Assembly: GCA_035495555.1 (NCBI GenBank)
Contig: DATJFQ010000104.1
Coordinates: 1-50,208 of the forward strand
DNA: 50,208 nt
From: DATJFQ01 sp035495555
Lineage (GTDB): Bacteria; Acidobacteriota; Vicinamibacteria; Vicinamibacterales; 2-12-FULL-66-21
Direction of reading: 5' to 3'
Shown: positions 23,122 to 31,096 of the stretch, one piece after another
Numbering within the stretch: the stretch's first letter is position 1
How the letters are laid out: every line of letters starts with the position of its first letter
The notes under the pieces: generated by a model
What the model was told of the DNA's origin: nothing
The model's database searches: none
The model's input: only the letters and a program-made list of their open reading frames with translations
Translations under genes and position numbers: made by a program

Positions 23122-26100
23122 CGTACACGACAGCTGCGGCGCGGGCCGCGCGCACACGCGAGGCGAGCGTCGCCGATCGGTGGGAGATCGCGCTCGCCGG
23201 CGTTTCGGTGTTTGCGATCGCGCTCGTGCTCACGGCCTTCGTGCGAGCGGCGGACGAGCGTGCCAACGGCCACGCCGCAGGACCCATCGTTCGCGTCAAT
23301 GCAGTCGCGGACGCGAAGGCGCTGGAGCCGGCGCTCGGTCACGCGCTCTCAACTGCCGCAGACCAGCACCTGGCGGCCCAGTCGATGTTCGCGTATCTCG
23401 TCCAGCCTGACGGCCACCGTCGCACGGTACAGGACGTTCGCGTACTGGCCCGCGCACGAGTCGACGCTGCGGCAATCGACGCGACGCCGTCTGCATCAGG
23501 GTTCCGGTCGCGACTCGAGGCTGAGCGTTCCCGCGCCGCCGACCCGAAACGTGCCGCGCCGACGTCGATTCCCGTGCTCACGCCCTCCGAGTTTGTATCC
23601 GTCGAGCCGTTCCTGGCGGTGCGCAGCCGCGCGGACGTTCGCGCCGCGCTGATTATGTGGCTCGCGCTCTACGTCCTGGCTTTCCATGCAGTCTCAATCA
23701 CCTGGCGCATCCGACGGATGCCGGGCGATCGCGTGCTGCTCGCCATCGCGCATCTTCTCACCGCCTTTGGTTTCGCGCTGATGGTGAGCCGGCCGGATCC
23801 GCTGCGCGAATCGATTCTTTTCGCCCGATATGCCCAGGGCGTAATTGCCGGCCTGGTGCTGGCCGGTCTTCTCTCGACGGTGAATCTGCGGACCGCCGTC
23901 GTGCGTCACCTCAGTTACCTGCCGCTCGCCGCGGCGTTTTCGCTGTCGATTGCGCTGCTGCTGTTCGGGAGCGGCCCCGGAGCGAGTCACGCGCGCGTGA
24001 ATCTCGGGCCCATGCAACCGATCGAAGCCATTCGCATTCTCCTGGCGCTGTTCCTTGCCGGGTACTTCGCTCGCAATTGGGAATTGCTGCGGGCCGTGCG
24101 TGCCGAATCGATCGGCGCGGTCGAGGTACCGCGTTGGCTGCACGTGCCGCGGCCCCAATACACGCTTCCGCTGCTGGTCGGTGTGGCCTGCGCGCTGATC
24201 CTGTTTTATCTGCAGCGTGATCTCGGTCCCGCGTTGATGCTCTCCGTTGCGTTTCTCGCGGCGTACGGCGTCGCTCGCGGCCGCGCGGGTCTGGTCGTGC
24301 TTGGCGCGGTGCTGCTGGCGGCTGGATTCGAGATCGGCTATCGCCTTGGCATCTCCGCAACGCTGGCCGATCGCGTCGCAATGTGGCAGTCCCCGTGGGA
24401 CAACTTCGTGGCCGGCGGCAACCAGGTGGCGCATGCGCTCTGGGCGATGTCGACCGGGCATCTGGCGGGCACCGGCGTTGGACTTGGCGACACTCGATAC
24501 ATTCCGGCTGGTTACACCGATCTCGTGCTCGCCTCGATTGGCGAGGAGTTCGGGTTTATCGGGCTTCTCGTCATCGCCGCGTTGTATGCCGCGTTCATCG
24601 TACGGACGTTTCGGATCGCGCGCCGCGCCTCGACCGATTACGGCTTCTTCCTGGCGCTCCTGCTCGGGCTGTTCATCGCGGTCCCTGTACTGCTGATGGC
24701 GAGCGGGACCATGGGCGTCGTCCCGTTGACGGGCGTCGTCACGCCGTTTCTCAGTTACGGCGGGTCCGCGATGGTCGCGAATTTCGCGGCGCTCGGGCTG
24801 CTCGCGGCGCTGCGCTCCGATTCGACGCCCGCCGCCGACTTCTCGGCGTTCCGGGGATCGCTGCGGTGGCTGTACGGCGGCCTCACGGCAGCCCTTGCAG
24901 TTCTGCTCGCGGTCGCCGCCGGCGTGCAAATCGTGCGGGCCGACGCGCTCGTCGCCCGTCCTCAGCTTGGCGTCCAGGCGGACGGGCTGCGCCGGTTCCA
25001 GGACAACCCGCGCGTGCTCGATCTGGTCCGCCGCATCCCGCGGGGGACGATCGTCGATCGCAACGGCCTGGCGCTCGCGTCGGATGACCCGGCGATTGTC
25101 CAGCACGTGTCCGCTGCTTACGCGCGCGCGGGCGTTGCCGTGACATCGCCCTGCACCGACGTGGAGACGAGATGTTATCCGCTCGGCGGTCGCGCGTTCC
25201 ATCTGCTGGGCGACGTGCGGTCTCGTGTGAACTGGAGCGCGTCGAATACCTCATTCGTCGAGCGTGACGAGGAGGCCGCGTTGCGCGGATTCGATGATCA
25301 CGCCACGTCTGTTCCGGTCAAGGAGCCGGACGGCTCGACGGGTTCGGCGCTGCGGCGGGATTACCGCGCGCTCGTGCCGTTGCTCCGTCATCGCCACGAC
25401 GCGGACGATCCGGCGGTGCGAGCGGCGCTGAACCCTCATCGCCAGTTGAAGCTGACGATCGACGCCCGTCTTCAGGCACGCGTCGCCGCGATTGTCGCGG
25501 CCTACGCGCGGAAGTCGCCGTCAGGACACGCCGCGGCCGTCGTCATCGATCCGGCAAGCGGAGATCTTCTGGCGAGCGTGAGCTATCCGTGGCCGTCGGA
25601 TGGCGCCTCGTCTGGCGGGGGCACTACGGAGGACGATGACGCTCTGCTGGATCGCGCGCGATACGGTTTCTACCCGCCGGGATCTACGTTCAAGCTGGTC
25701 ACGGCGGCAGCCGCGTTGTGCCGAGACCCGGGCGCAGAGTCGCAGACGTTCACCTGCAGTCGCCTGGGGGATGGTCGCGTCGGCGCCCGAATTCCCGGCT
25801 ACACGAAACCGGTACGCGACGACGAGCGGGATCGCGCGCCGCACGGAACCCTCGACATGCACCGCGCGATCGTGGTGTCGTGCAACGCGTATTTCGCGCA
25901 GCTCGCGGTGCGCCTCGGACCCCGCGCGATTCGTGATACGGCGCGCGCAGCCGGGATCACGGTATCGCGAAACGACTCTCTGGCGCGTGTTCGCGATACG
26001 TTGCCGCAGATCGGCTACGGACAGGGAGACGTGCTCGCGTCGCCGCTGCGCATGGTGCGCGTCGCCGGTGCGATTGCCTCCGACGGTACGCTGCGCGAGA

Positions 26101-26438
26101 CGCGAATCGTTGCGGGCGCGCCAGCGCCGGAAGCCCGTGCGTTCGCGCCTCCACAGGTTGCCGCGCTGCTCGCGCGCGACATGCGGGACGTCGTTCTCGA
26201 AGGGACCGGCCGCTCGCTGCGCGGCGCGCGTGTCGCAATTGCCGGTAAAACCGGCACCGCAGAAGTGTCTGGCAAGCCGTCGCACTCCTGGTTTGTCGGT
26301 TTCGCACCCTATGGTCCGGCGGCACACCGGGTTGCCGTCGCCGTCATCTTCGAGAATGCCGGCTATGGCGCGACCGCAGCTGCGCCGGCAGCGGGCGAGA
26401 TACTCGATGCGGCTGCGGCGCTCGGCCTGGCGCGTTGA
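23112..26438 (+). CDS. FtsW/RodA glycosyltransferase - class B PBP transpeptidase fusion
   Basis: A single 1108-residue polypeptide. An N-terminal TM (about 27-47) and extracytoplasmic segment precede a SEDS polytopic core (about 180-580) with MQPIEAIRILLALFLAGYFA, YLQRDLGPAL (D370 at the catalytic Asp position), VAHALWAMSTGHLAGTGVGL and VLASIGEEFGFIG. A further TM (about 590-615) is followed by RIPRGTIVDRNGLALA, the usual start of a PBP2/PbpA ectodomain. The transpeptidase domain has S858-T-F-K, S923-C-N and K1046-T-G, so all three catalytic motifs are intact. SEDS proteins polymerise lipid II and class B PBPs crosslink it, normally as separate paired proteins (RodA-PBP2, FtsW-FtsI). The reading frame is continuous across the join. 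Elongation or division role is undecided. Confidence 0.93.
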   Translation: MAVTYTTAAARAARTREASVADRWEIALAGVSVFAIALVLTAFVRAADERANGHAAGPIVRVNAVADAKALEPALGHALSTAADQHLAAQSMFAYLVQPDGHRRTVQDVRVLARARVDAAAIDATPSASGFRSRLEAERSRAADPKRAAPTSIPVLTPSEFVSVEPFLAVRSRADVRAALIMWLALYVLAFHAVSITWRIRRMPGDRVLLAIAHLLTAFGFALMVSRPDPLRESILFARYAQGVIAGLVLAGLLSTVNLRTAVVRHLSYLPLAAAFSLSIALLLFGSGPGASHARVNLGPMQPIEAIRILLALFLAGYFARNWELLRAVRAESIGAVEVPRWLHVPRPQYTLPLLVGVACALILFYLQRDLGPALMLSVAFLAAYGVARGRAGLVVLGAVLLAAGFEIGYRLGISATLADRVAMWQSPWDNFVAGGNQVAHALWAMSTGHLAGTGVGLGDTRYIPAGYTDLVLASIGEEFGFIGLLVIAALYAAFIVRTFRIARRASTDYGFFLALLLGLFIAVPVLLMASGTMGVVPLTGVVTPFLSYGGSAMVANFAALGLLAALRSDSTPAADFSAFRGSLRWLYGGLTAALAVLLAVAAGVQIVRADALVARPQLGVQADGLRRFQDNPRVLDLVRRIPRGTIVDRNGLALASDDPAIVQHVSAAYARAGVAVTSPCTDVETRCYPLGGRAFHLLGDVRSRVNWSASNTSFVERDEEAALRGFDDHATSVPVKEPDGSTGSALRRDYRALVPLLRHRHDADDPAVRAALNPHRQLKLTIDARLQARVAAIVAAYARKSPSGHAAAVVIDPASGDLLASVSYPWPSDGASSGGGTTEDDDALLDRARYGFYPPGSTFKLVTAAAALCRDPGAESQTFTCSRLGDGRVGARIPGYTKPVRDDERDRAPHGTLDMHRAIVVSCNAYFAQLAVRLGPRAIRDTARAAGITVSRNDSLARVRDTLPQIGYGQGDVLASPLRMVRVAGAIASDGTLRETRIVAGAPAPEARAFAPPQVAALLARDMRDVVLEGTGRSLRGARVAIAGKTGTAEVSGKPSHSWFVGFAPYGPAAHRVAVAVIFENAGYGATAAAPAAGEILDAAAALGLAR

Positions 26439-26448
26439 AAGGATATCC

Positions 26449-27267
26449 ATGAACATCACGGGGAAAGCCAGACAGCTCGAACGCACGCTGACGCGCAGCG
26501 TGGAGGCGGCGATCGGCGAGCTCGTCGGGCGTGAAGACGCGACGCCGCTCGAAATCGTCCACGCGGTCCTCGACCGCGCCGAGCTACAGGTGATCGAAAT
26601 GGGGCGGGGGCGCCGCGTGTTTCCGTTCAACCGCGTCACCGTGCAGATTGCCGGCGCCCGCGCGAAAGACGCCAAGGCGCGGGTCGAAGCCGTCCTCGCC
26701 GGGCCACCATCCGTGGGCGACCGATTGGAAGAGCGTCTGCGCCATGCGGGATGCGGCACGCCGGCGGTGACGGTCAGGACCGTGTTTGTCGCGGCACCCG
26801 CAAGCGGGTGGGGCAATTCGCGGTTCAACGTCGTCTTCGACCGGGTTGCGGAGGTTCCGTCAGGGCCGCCGCCGTTGCCGGTGCCAGCGGTCGCGCCCCG
26901 GCTCAAGTTGACCGTCGTCAAAGGCCGGGCTGGACAGCGCGTCTACGTGTTCAGCGGCGGGCGAATCGACATCGGCCGGCAGGTGGAGGTCGTCGATCGT
27001 CATCAGCGCGTGCTCCGCACGAACCACGTTGCGTTTGCCGAAGAGGCGGCCGACGAAAATCTCAGCGTCTCACGTCGTCACGCCCACATCACGTTCGAGG
27101 AGCGCGATGGCGCGTATCGCATCTGGGACGACCGCAGCGCGCGGGGCACGAGCATCGTCCGGGGCGGCCGCACCGTTCGCGTCCCCGCCAGTGCCCGTGG
27201 GACGCGTCTTCTGGCCGGTGACGAAATCGTCCTCGGCCGAGCGCGCGTGCGGGTGGCGATCGACTGA
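26449..27267 (+). CDS. Second FHA protein with FhaA-type N-terminal domain
   Basis: A 272-residue protein starting at 26449, where AAAGGA lies seven bases upstream. Residues of about 5-125 (LERTLTRSVEAAIGELVGREDATPLEIVHAVLDRAE) again resemble the DUF3662/FhaA_N domain. Residues of about 160-270 are an FHA domain with IDIGRQ, LSVSRRHAHITFEE and SARGTSIVRGG, where the usual Asn of the NG motif is not evident. It follows the FtsW-PBP gene by 10 bases and closes the operon. The two FHA proteins differ enough that they are not a recent duplication. A longer upstream frame from 25600 is a shadow of the transpeptidase domain. Confidence 0.88.
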   Translation: MNITGKARQLERTLTRSVEAAIGELVGREDATPLEIVHAVLDRAELQVIEMGRGRRVFPFNRVTVQIAGARAKDAKARVEAVLAGPPSVGDRLEERLRHAGCGTPAVTVRTVFVAAPASGWGNSRFNVVFDRVAEVPSGPPPLPVPAVAPRLKLTVVKGRAGQRVYVFSGGRIDIGRQVEVVDRHQRVLRTNHVAFAEEAADENLSVSRRHAHITFEERDGAYRIWDDRSARGTSIVRGGRTVRVPASARGTRLLAGDEIVLGRARVRVAID

Positions 27268-27485
27268 CCGGGGTCAGACCCCGGTCGCCGGATTACACAC
27301 CCCGGCCGCCGAGGCGCCGGGGTCAGACCCCGGTCGCTCGGTTACACACCGGCGGGGCGGCGGGATCGCGAAATTTGCCACAGTACACGCAGGATGCGGC
27401 GGTTTTTGCCAGGCCGAGCGTTTTCCAGGGTCAGACCCCGGACGGCGGCGCGGCGGGGTCAGACCCCGGTCGCCGGGTTACACAC
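27268..27485 (+). repeat. Four palindromic GGGGTCAGACCCC-type repeats
   Basis: Directly after the FHA stop codon lies CCGGGGTCAGACCCCGG (27268-27284) followed by TCGCCGGATTACACAC. The element recurs at 27316-27349 and 27455-27485 with the same GGTTACACAC tail, and as a shortened copy at 27427-27445. Each core is a near-perfect inverted repeat. No reading frame is credible in this 233-base gap. The form recalls REP-like palindromes mobilised by tyrosine transposases, but none is encoded here. The copies may also terminate the cell-wall operon. Confidence 0.88.
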
Positions 27486-27500
27486 TGCTAACATGGGGGC

Positions 27501-27914
27501 ATGGCTCTCGACGAACGCGCCTTCTTTACCGATAAGCCCGAAACCCGCTCGGCGCGGTTCACCTGCCCGAAGTGCCGCCGCACGAACGACTACACCGTGA
27601 GATGGGTGAGGCGGACGAAAAAGGACCGCCCGCCGGCCGGCGGCGACGAGCGCGACCGCGCGAAGTTCGCAAAACTTCGCGATTACATCCTGCGCCTGGA
27701 CGACGAAGTCACGTGCCGGACGTGCGGGAAGAAGTTCGAAATCCCCTCGCAGCAATCGATGGTCTTCGTCGATCAGCTCTCGGGTCTTCCGAACGACGAT
27801 GAGCTCGAGCGCGAAATCGCAGCCGCATCAGGAGAGGCGAAGGCGCCGGAGGACGGGCCAAAGAAGCCGGAGATCCCCGCCCGATTCCGCCAGACATCGA
27901 GCAACTGGAAATAG
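27501..27914 (+). CDS. Zinc-ribbon-like protein of unknown function
   Basis: A 137-residue soluble protein. A CPKC pair (about residue 22) and a CRTC pair (about residue 75) form a split four-cysteine zinc ribbon, separated by a basic stretch (TVRWVRRTKKDR) and the helix AKFAKLRDYILRL. The C-terminal third is acidic and Lys/Pro rich (GEAKAPEDGPKKPEIPARF). No family is recognised. A nucleic-acid or protein-binding adaptor is possible but not shown. It is convergent with the beta-lactamase-like gene. Confidence 0.78.
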   Translation: MALDERAFFTDKPETRSARFTCPKCRRTNDYTVRWVRRTKKDRPPAGGDERDRAKFAKLRDYILRLDDEVTCRTCGKKFEIPSQQSMVFVDQLSGLPNDDELEREIAAASGEAKAPEDGPKKPEIPARFRQTSSNWK

Positions 27915-27979
27915 CCGCGCGCTGCGCCGGCGGGGTGCCTCCGGCCACGTGCCTCGACTGGGTGCCTGCTCGCGCGAGC

Positions 27980-28963
27980 CTACCGTTCTTTGCCAAGCCC
28001 GTGGGGCGCCCAACCGCTCACGAGCAGTTTCGCCATGCGCGCGATCAGCAGTTCGCCCTCGTTCTCCGGCGTCCAGCTCGTATCGGCGTTGTCGTAGGTG
28101 AACGCCGAGATCACGATCGGGCCGTCTTTCGTGTAGACGATGCCGACGTCGTTGCGGACGTGATCGAGGCTGCCCGTCTTGTTCGCGACGTGGCTGGCGA
28201 CCTCCGTCGTGTCCGCGTCCTCGAGGTAGTGCGGGATGCAGTTGCGCCAGAACTGGTGCTCCATGATGTCGATCATTCGATCGCACAACGCCCGATCGCC
28301 CAGATCGCATCGCTCGATCGATTCGAGAATCCCCGCCATCTCCTTTGCGGTCGTCCGGCCAATCCCAAAGGGTTTCAGCTCCGGGCTCTGATCGCCCTGA
28401 TCGGGGTGGCCGATGGGACGGATGCTCGTCGTCACCGGAAACCCGAGCGCTCGAAGCCGTGCGTTCACGCGCTCACGGCCGACGTGCGCGAGTACCAGAT
28501 TGGTGGCCGTGTTGTCGCTCTGCGTGATCATGAGGACGATCGCGGTTTCGAAGTTGATCGGCGCCGGGGTATGAAAGAGCAGGAGCACGCCTGACCCGGA
28601 GACCTGGTCGTCCTTGTGCAGCGTCAGCGCGTCGTCGAAGGACAGTTTGCCGTCCTTCACCTGATACATCGCTTCGAGCATGATCGCGACCTTGATGACC
28701 GACGCCGTGTTCACGGGCGTGTCGGGGTCGATTGCGACCGACTGGCCGGTTCGGAGGTCCTTCGCGTAGAGCGAGACCTTCCCGTGGTGGTGCGCGGCGA
28801 GGTCGTTCATCAGGTGCTGCATGGTGGCGTCCGGCCGATCCGCCACCGTCGGTGGGGGCGTTTGGGCCGCGCTGCTTCGCAGCAGGGGCGTGCCGATCAT
28901 CAGCAGGGCCGCTGTCAGTCCTGCGCGGAGCGCAGCGGGTCGCAGTCGCAGTCGTGTTCGCAT
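27980..28963 (-). CDS. Class A beta-lactamase-like serine hydrolase
   Basis: The start at 28963 is preceded at seven bases by GGAGG (28971-28975) and gives 327 residues with a signal peptide (MRTRLRLRPAALRAGLTAAL, then LMIGTPLLRSSAAQ). Active-site motifs present are NTASVIKVAIMLEAM (SxxK), ITQSDNTATNLVL (SDN) and VANKTGSLDHVRNDVG (KTG). The omega-loop stretch DQSPELKPFGIGRTTAKEM aligns with the region that normally contains ExxLN, but the Glu expected at Ambler position 166 appears to be Ser and Asn170 a Lys. Deacylation may therefore be slow, or the enzyme may have another role. It is divergent from blaI, which supports a beta-lactam- or wall-responsive system. Confidence 0.85.
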   Translation of the reverse strand: MRTRLRLRPAALRAGLTAALLMIGTPLLRSSAAQTPPPTVADRPDATMQHLMNDLAAHHHGKVSLYAKDLRTGQSVAIDPDTPVNTASVIKVAIMLEAMYQVKDGKLSFDDALTLHKDDQVSGSGVLLLFHTPAPINFETAIVLMITQSDNTATNLVLAHVGRERVNARLRALGFPVTTSIRPIGHPDQGDQSPELKPFGIGRTTAKEMAGILESIERCDLGDRALCDRMIDIMEHQFWRNCIPHYLEDADTTEVASHVANKTGSLDHVRNDVGIVYTKDGPIVISAFTYDNADTSWTPENEGELLIARMAKLLVSGWAPHGLGKER

Positions 28964-29029
28964 CAACAGGCCTCCGGCGGCGACCATTCTAGGCCGGATT
29001 TGACGCCGCACCCCCGACGTGCTACAAAC

Positions 29030-29055
29030 ATCGCAGAGGTGCGATAAAAGTCGCA
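29030..29055. promoter_or_regulatory. Palindromic operator candidate between bla and blaI
   Basis: ATCGCA-GAGG-TGCGAT (29030-29045) is a perfect inverted repeat. Its right half continues as TGCGA-TAAAAG-TCGCA (29040-29055), giving three half-sites TCGCA/TGCGA in alternating orientation. It ends five bases before the blaI ATG and lies in the bla/blaI divergent gap, where a dimeric BlaI repressor would bind to control both genes. GATAAA inside it could be the blaI -10. The word differs from the TACANNTGTA operator of Staphylococcus. Confidence 0.65.
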
Positions 29056-29059
29056 TATC

Positions 29060-29446
29060 ATGCCGCGCCGCCTCGATCGCCTGACCCGCCGTGAACGGGA
29101 CATCATGGACGCGCTGTTCCGCCTCGGCCGCGCGACGGCGGCCGACATCATGGCCGCCATGCCGGCCCCGCCCGGCTACTCGACGGTGCGCACGCAGCTT
29201 CGCGTCCTCGAGGCGAAGGGACACGTGCGGCACGAAGAGGTGGGCCTCCGGTATGTCTACATGCCGACCGTCCCACGTCGTTCCGCCGCCCGCTCGGCGC
29301 TGCGCCACATCGTCGACACGTTCTTCGAGGGGTCGAGCGCGAAGGCCGTTGCGGCACTCCTCGGCGGGGAAGCCGCTCGGGTGAGCGACGAGGAACTCGA
29401 CCGAATTGCCGAACTCGTGAAAGAGGCCCGGAGCGAGCGACGATGA
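29060..29446 (+). CDS. blaI: BlaI/MecI/CopY-family repressor
   Basis: A 128-residue winged-helix repressor. LTRRERDIMDALFRLGRATAADIMAAM and YSTVRTQLRVLEAKGHVRHEEVGLRYVYMPTV are the canonical BlaI recognition-helix and wing segments. The C-terminal part (ARSALRHIVDTFFEGSSAKAVAALL, then ELDRIAELV) forms the dimerisation helices that BlaR1-type proteases cleave or inactivate. Its ATG immediately follows the palindromic operator, and no Shine-Dalgarno sequence is visible. The stop overlaps the M56 sensor start (ATGA), so repressor and sensor are co-translated. Confidence 0.93.
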   Translation: MPRRLDRLTRRERDIMDALFRLGRATAADIMAAMPAPPGYSTVRTQLRVLEAKGHVRHEEVGLRYVYMPTVPRRSAARSALRHIVDTFFEGSSAKAVAALLGGEAARVSDEELDRIAELVKEARSERR

Positions 29447-31041
29447 CGACGACCTGGGCGATCGAGAGCCTCGTGCGCGGATCGCTCGTACTGGCCGCCG
29501 CGCTGTGCGTATGCGCGGCGCTACGACGCCACTCCGCTGCGCTGCGGCACGCCATCCTGGCGGCTGCGATTCTCGGCAGCGCACTCGTGCCCGCGCGCGA
29601 GTTGCTGCCGGAAATCGCGGTCCCGCTGCCTGCGGTCTCGACGCCCAGCCAGGCCCCCGCCGCGACGATCGGGGTGACGTCAATTTCCGAACAACTTCAC
29701 GCGGTCCCCCAGGCTCGCGGAGCCGCTGGAGCGCGGTGGCTCGCCGTGTGGTTGGCTGGCGCCATGGTGATGACGATCCTGCTTGCGGCCGACGCGATTC
29801 GCATGCGACGCATCGCTCGGCGCGCAACACTGCTGGAAGACGAGCGCTGGCGCCGCTGTGCGGAACGTTTGCGGCAGGCATTCGGGATCCGCACCGCCGT
29901 CCCGCTGCTGCTCACCACCACGCCCGACACGCTCGCGACATCCGGCGTATTGCGGCCACGTGTGATGCTGCCGCTGTCGGCGAGGCACTGGTCCGACGAG
30001 CGCATACGGGTCGTCCTCTCTCACGAGTTCGCGCATATCAGCCGGCAGGACTGGGTAGTGCAGATCGGCGCCGAAATGGTCCGCGCGCTGACCTGGTTCA
30101 ATCCGCTGGCCTGGATTGCGTGCACGCGGCTTCGCCGCGAAAGTGAACACGCGTGCGACGACATCGTCGTAGCCCGCGGAGTCGCAGCGCCGGACTACGC
30201 GGCTCATCTCGTTGCAATTGCGCGATCCTGCCGGCGGCCGGCGCAGCACAGCTCAGTCATGGCGATGGCGCGGCCATCGACGCTTCACAGGAGAATTACC
30301 GTCATGCTCAATTCAGACGTCGACCATCGGACGCAGGCACCGCGGCGGATGGTCTGGATCGGCACCCTCGCGTTCACGCTGCTTGTTTCCGTCATTGCGC
30401 TGCAGGCGCGACAGACCGGTCCGGCGCCGTTGAGCGGCACCGTTTACGATCCGACCGGCGCTGTGCTGCCGGGAGTGGCGATCACGCTGCGCGACGCCAA
30501 TGGAATCGACAAGACTGCGACGACGGATGCCGCCGGACGCTTTGAGTTCGCCGCGATCCCGCCAGGGCAGTATCGGTTCACCACGTCGCGTCCGGGATTC
30601 AAAGCCGTCGACACCAACCTCGACCTGCGGAACACTGGCGACTGGGATCGCGCCATTACCATGCAGGTCGGCGACCTCCACGAGACGATTACCGTCAGCC
30701 AGTCGCGCATGGGCCCGGTGCAGCCGGTGCAGCCCGGAACTGCGCAGCCGTTGCGGGTTGGCGGCAATATCCGGCCGCCGCTCAAACTCGTTGATGTCCG
30801 TCCGGTGTATCCGCCCGAGATGCAGGCGTCGGGCCGTGAAGGCGTCGTCCCGCTCGAAGCCATCATCCGGCGCGACGGCACCGTCGGGTCGGTGCGGGTG
30901 CTGAGTGCGCAGGTGCACCCGGACTTCGCGATCGCGGCCGCCGATGCCGTGCGGCAGTGGCGCTTCTCGCCGACGCTGCTGAATGGTCAGGCCGTTGAAG
31001 TCGTCATGAACGTGTCGGTCACGTTCAGGCTTTCCGACTGA
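29443..31041 (+). CDS. BlaR1-like M56 metallopeptidase with carboxypeptidase-regulatory and TonB C-terminal domains
   Basis: A 532-residue membrane sensor/protease. Hydrophobic helices in residues 1-130 lead to H194-E-F-A-H198 (SHEFAHISRQDWVVQIGAEM) and ESEHACDDIVVARG, the zinc site and third-ligand motif of M56. A TM at about 303-322 (WIGTLAFTLLVSVIAL) exports the C-terminus. There, instead of the penicillin-binding sensor of BlaR1, a CarboxypepD_reg fold (GTVYDPTGAVLPGVAITLRD) is followed by a TonB C-terminal domain (VDVRPVYPPEMQASGREGVV, then AADAVRQWRFSPTLLNGQ). It presumably cleaves BlaI on receiving an envelope signal. What the TonB_C domain senses is unknown. Confidence 0.88.
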   Translation: MTTTWAIESLVRGSLVLAAALCVCAALRRHSAALRHAILAAAILGSALVPARELLPEIAVPLPAVSTPSQAPAATIGVTSISEQLHAVPQARGAAGARWLAVWLAGAMVMTILLAADAIRMRRIARRATLLEDERWRRCAERLRQAFGIRTAVPLLLTTTPDTLATSGVLRPRVMLPLSARHWSDERIRVVLSHEFAHISRQDWVVQIGAEMVRALTWFNPLAWIACTRLRRESEHACDDIVVARGVAAPDYAAHLVAIARSCRRPAQHSSVMAMARPSTLHRRITVMLNSDVDHRTQAPRRMVWIGTLAFTLLVSVIALQARQTGPAPLSGTVYDPTGAVLPGVAITLRDANGIDKTATTDAAGRFEFAAIPPGQYRFTTSRPGFKAVDTNLDLRNTGDWDRAITMQVGDLHETITVSQSRMGPVQPVQPGTAQPLRVGGNIRPPLKLVDVRPVYPPEMQASGREGVVPLEAIIRRDGTVGSVRVLSAQVHPDFAIAAADAVRQWRFSPTLLNGQAVEVVMNVSVTFRLSD

Positions 31042-31060
31042 GGCCTCTCCTCGCGGAACG

Positions 31061-31089
31061 TTTCAACATCGACGTCAAATCACTATACT
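31061..31089 (+). promoter_or_regulatory. Sigma-70-like promoter, probably leaderless
   Basis: TTTCAA (31061-31066) and TATACT (31084-31089) are separated by 17 bases. The ATG of the downstream gene lies at 31097, only seven bases after the -10, and no Shine-Dalgarno sequence intervenes. Transcription would therefore start at or next to the A of the start codon. Confidence 0.5.
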
Positions 31090-31096
31090 TGCGCGC

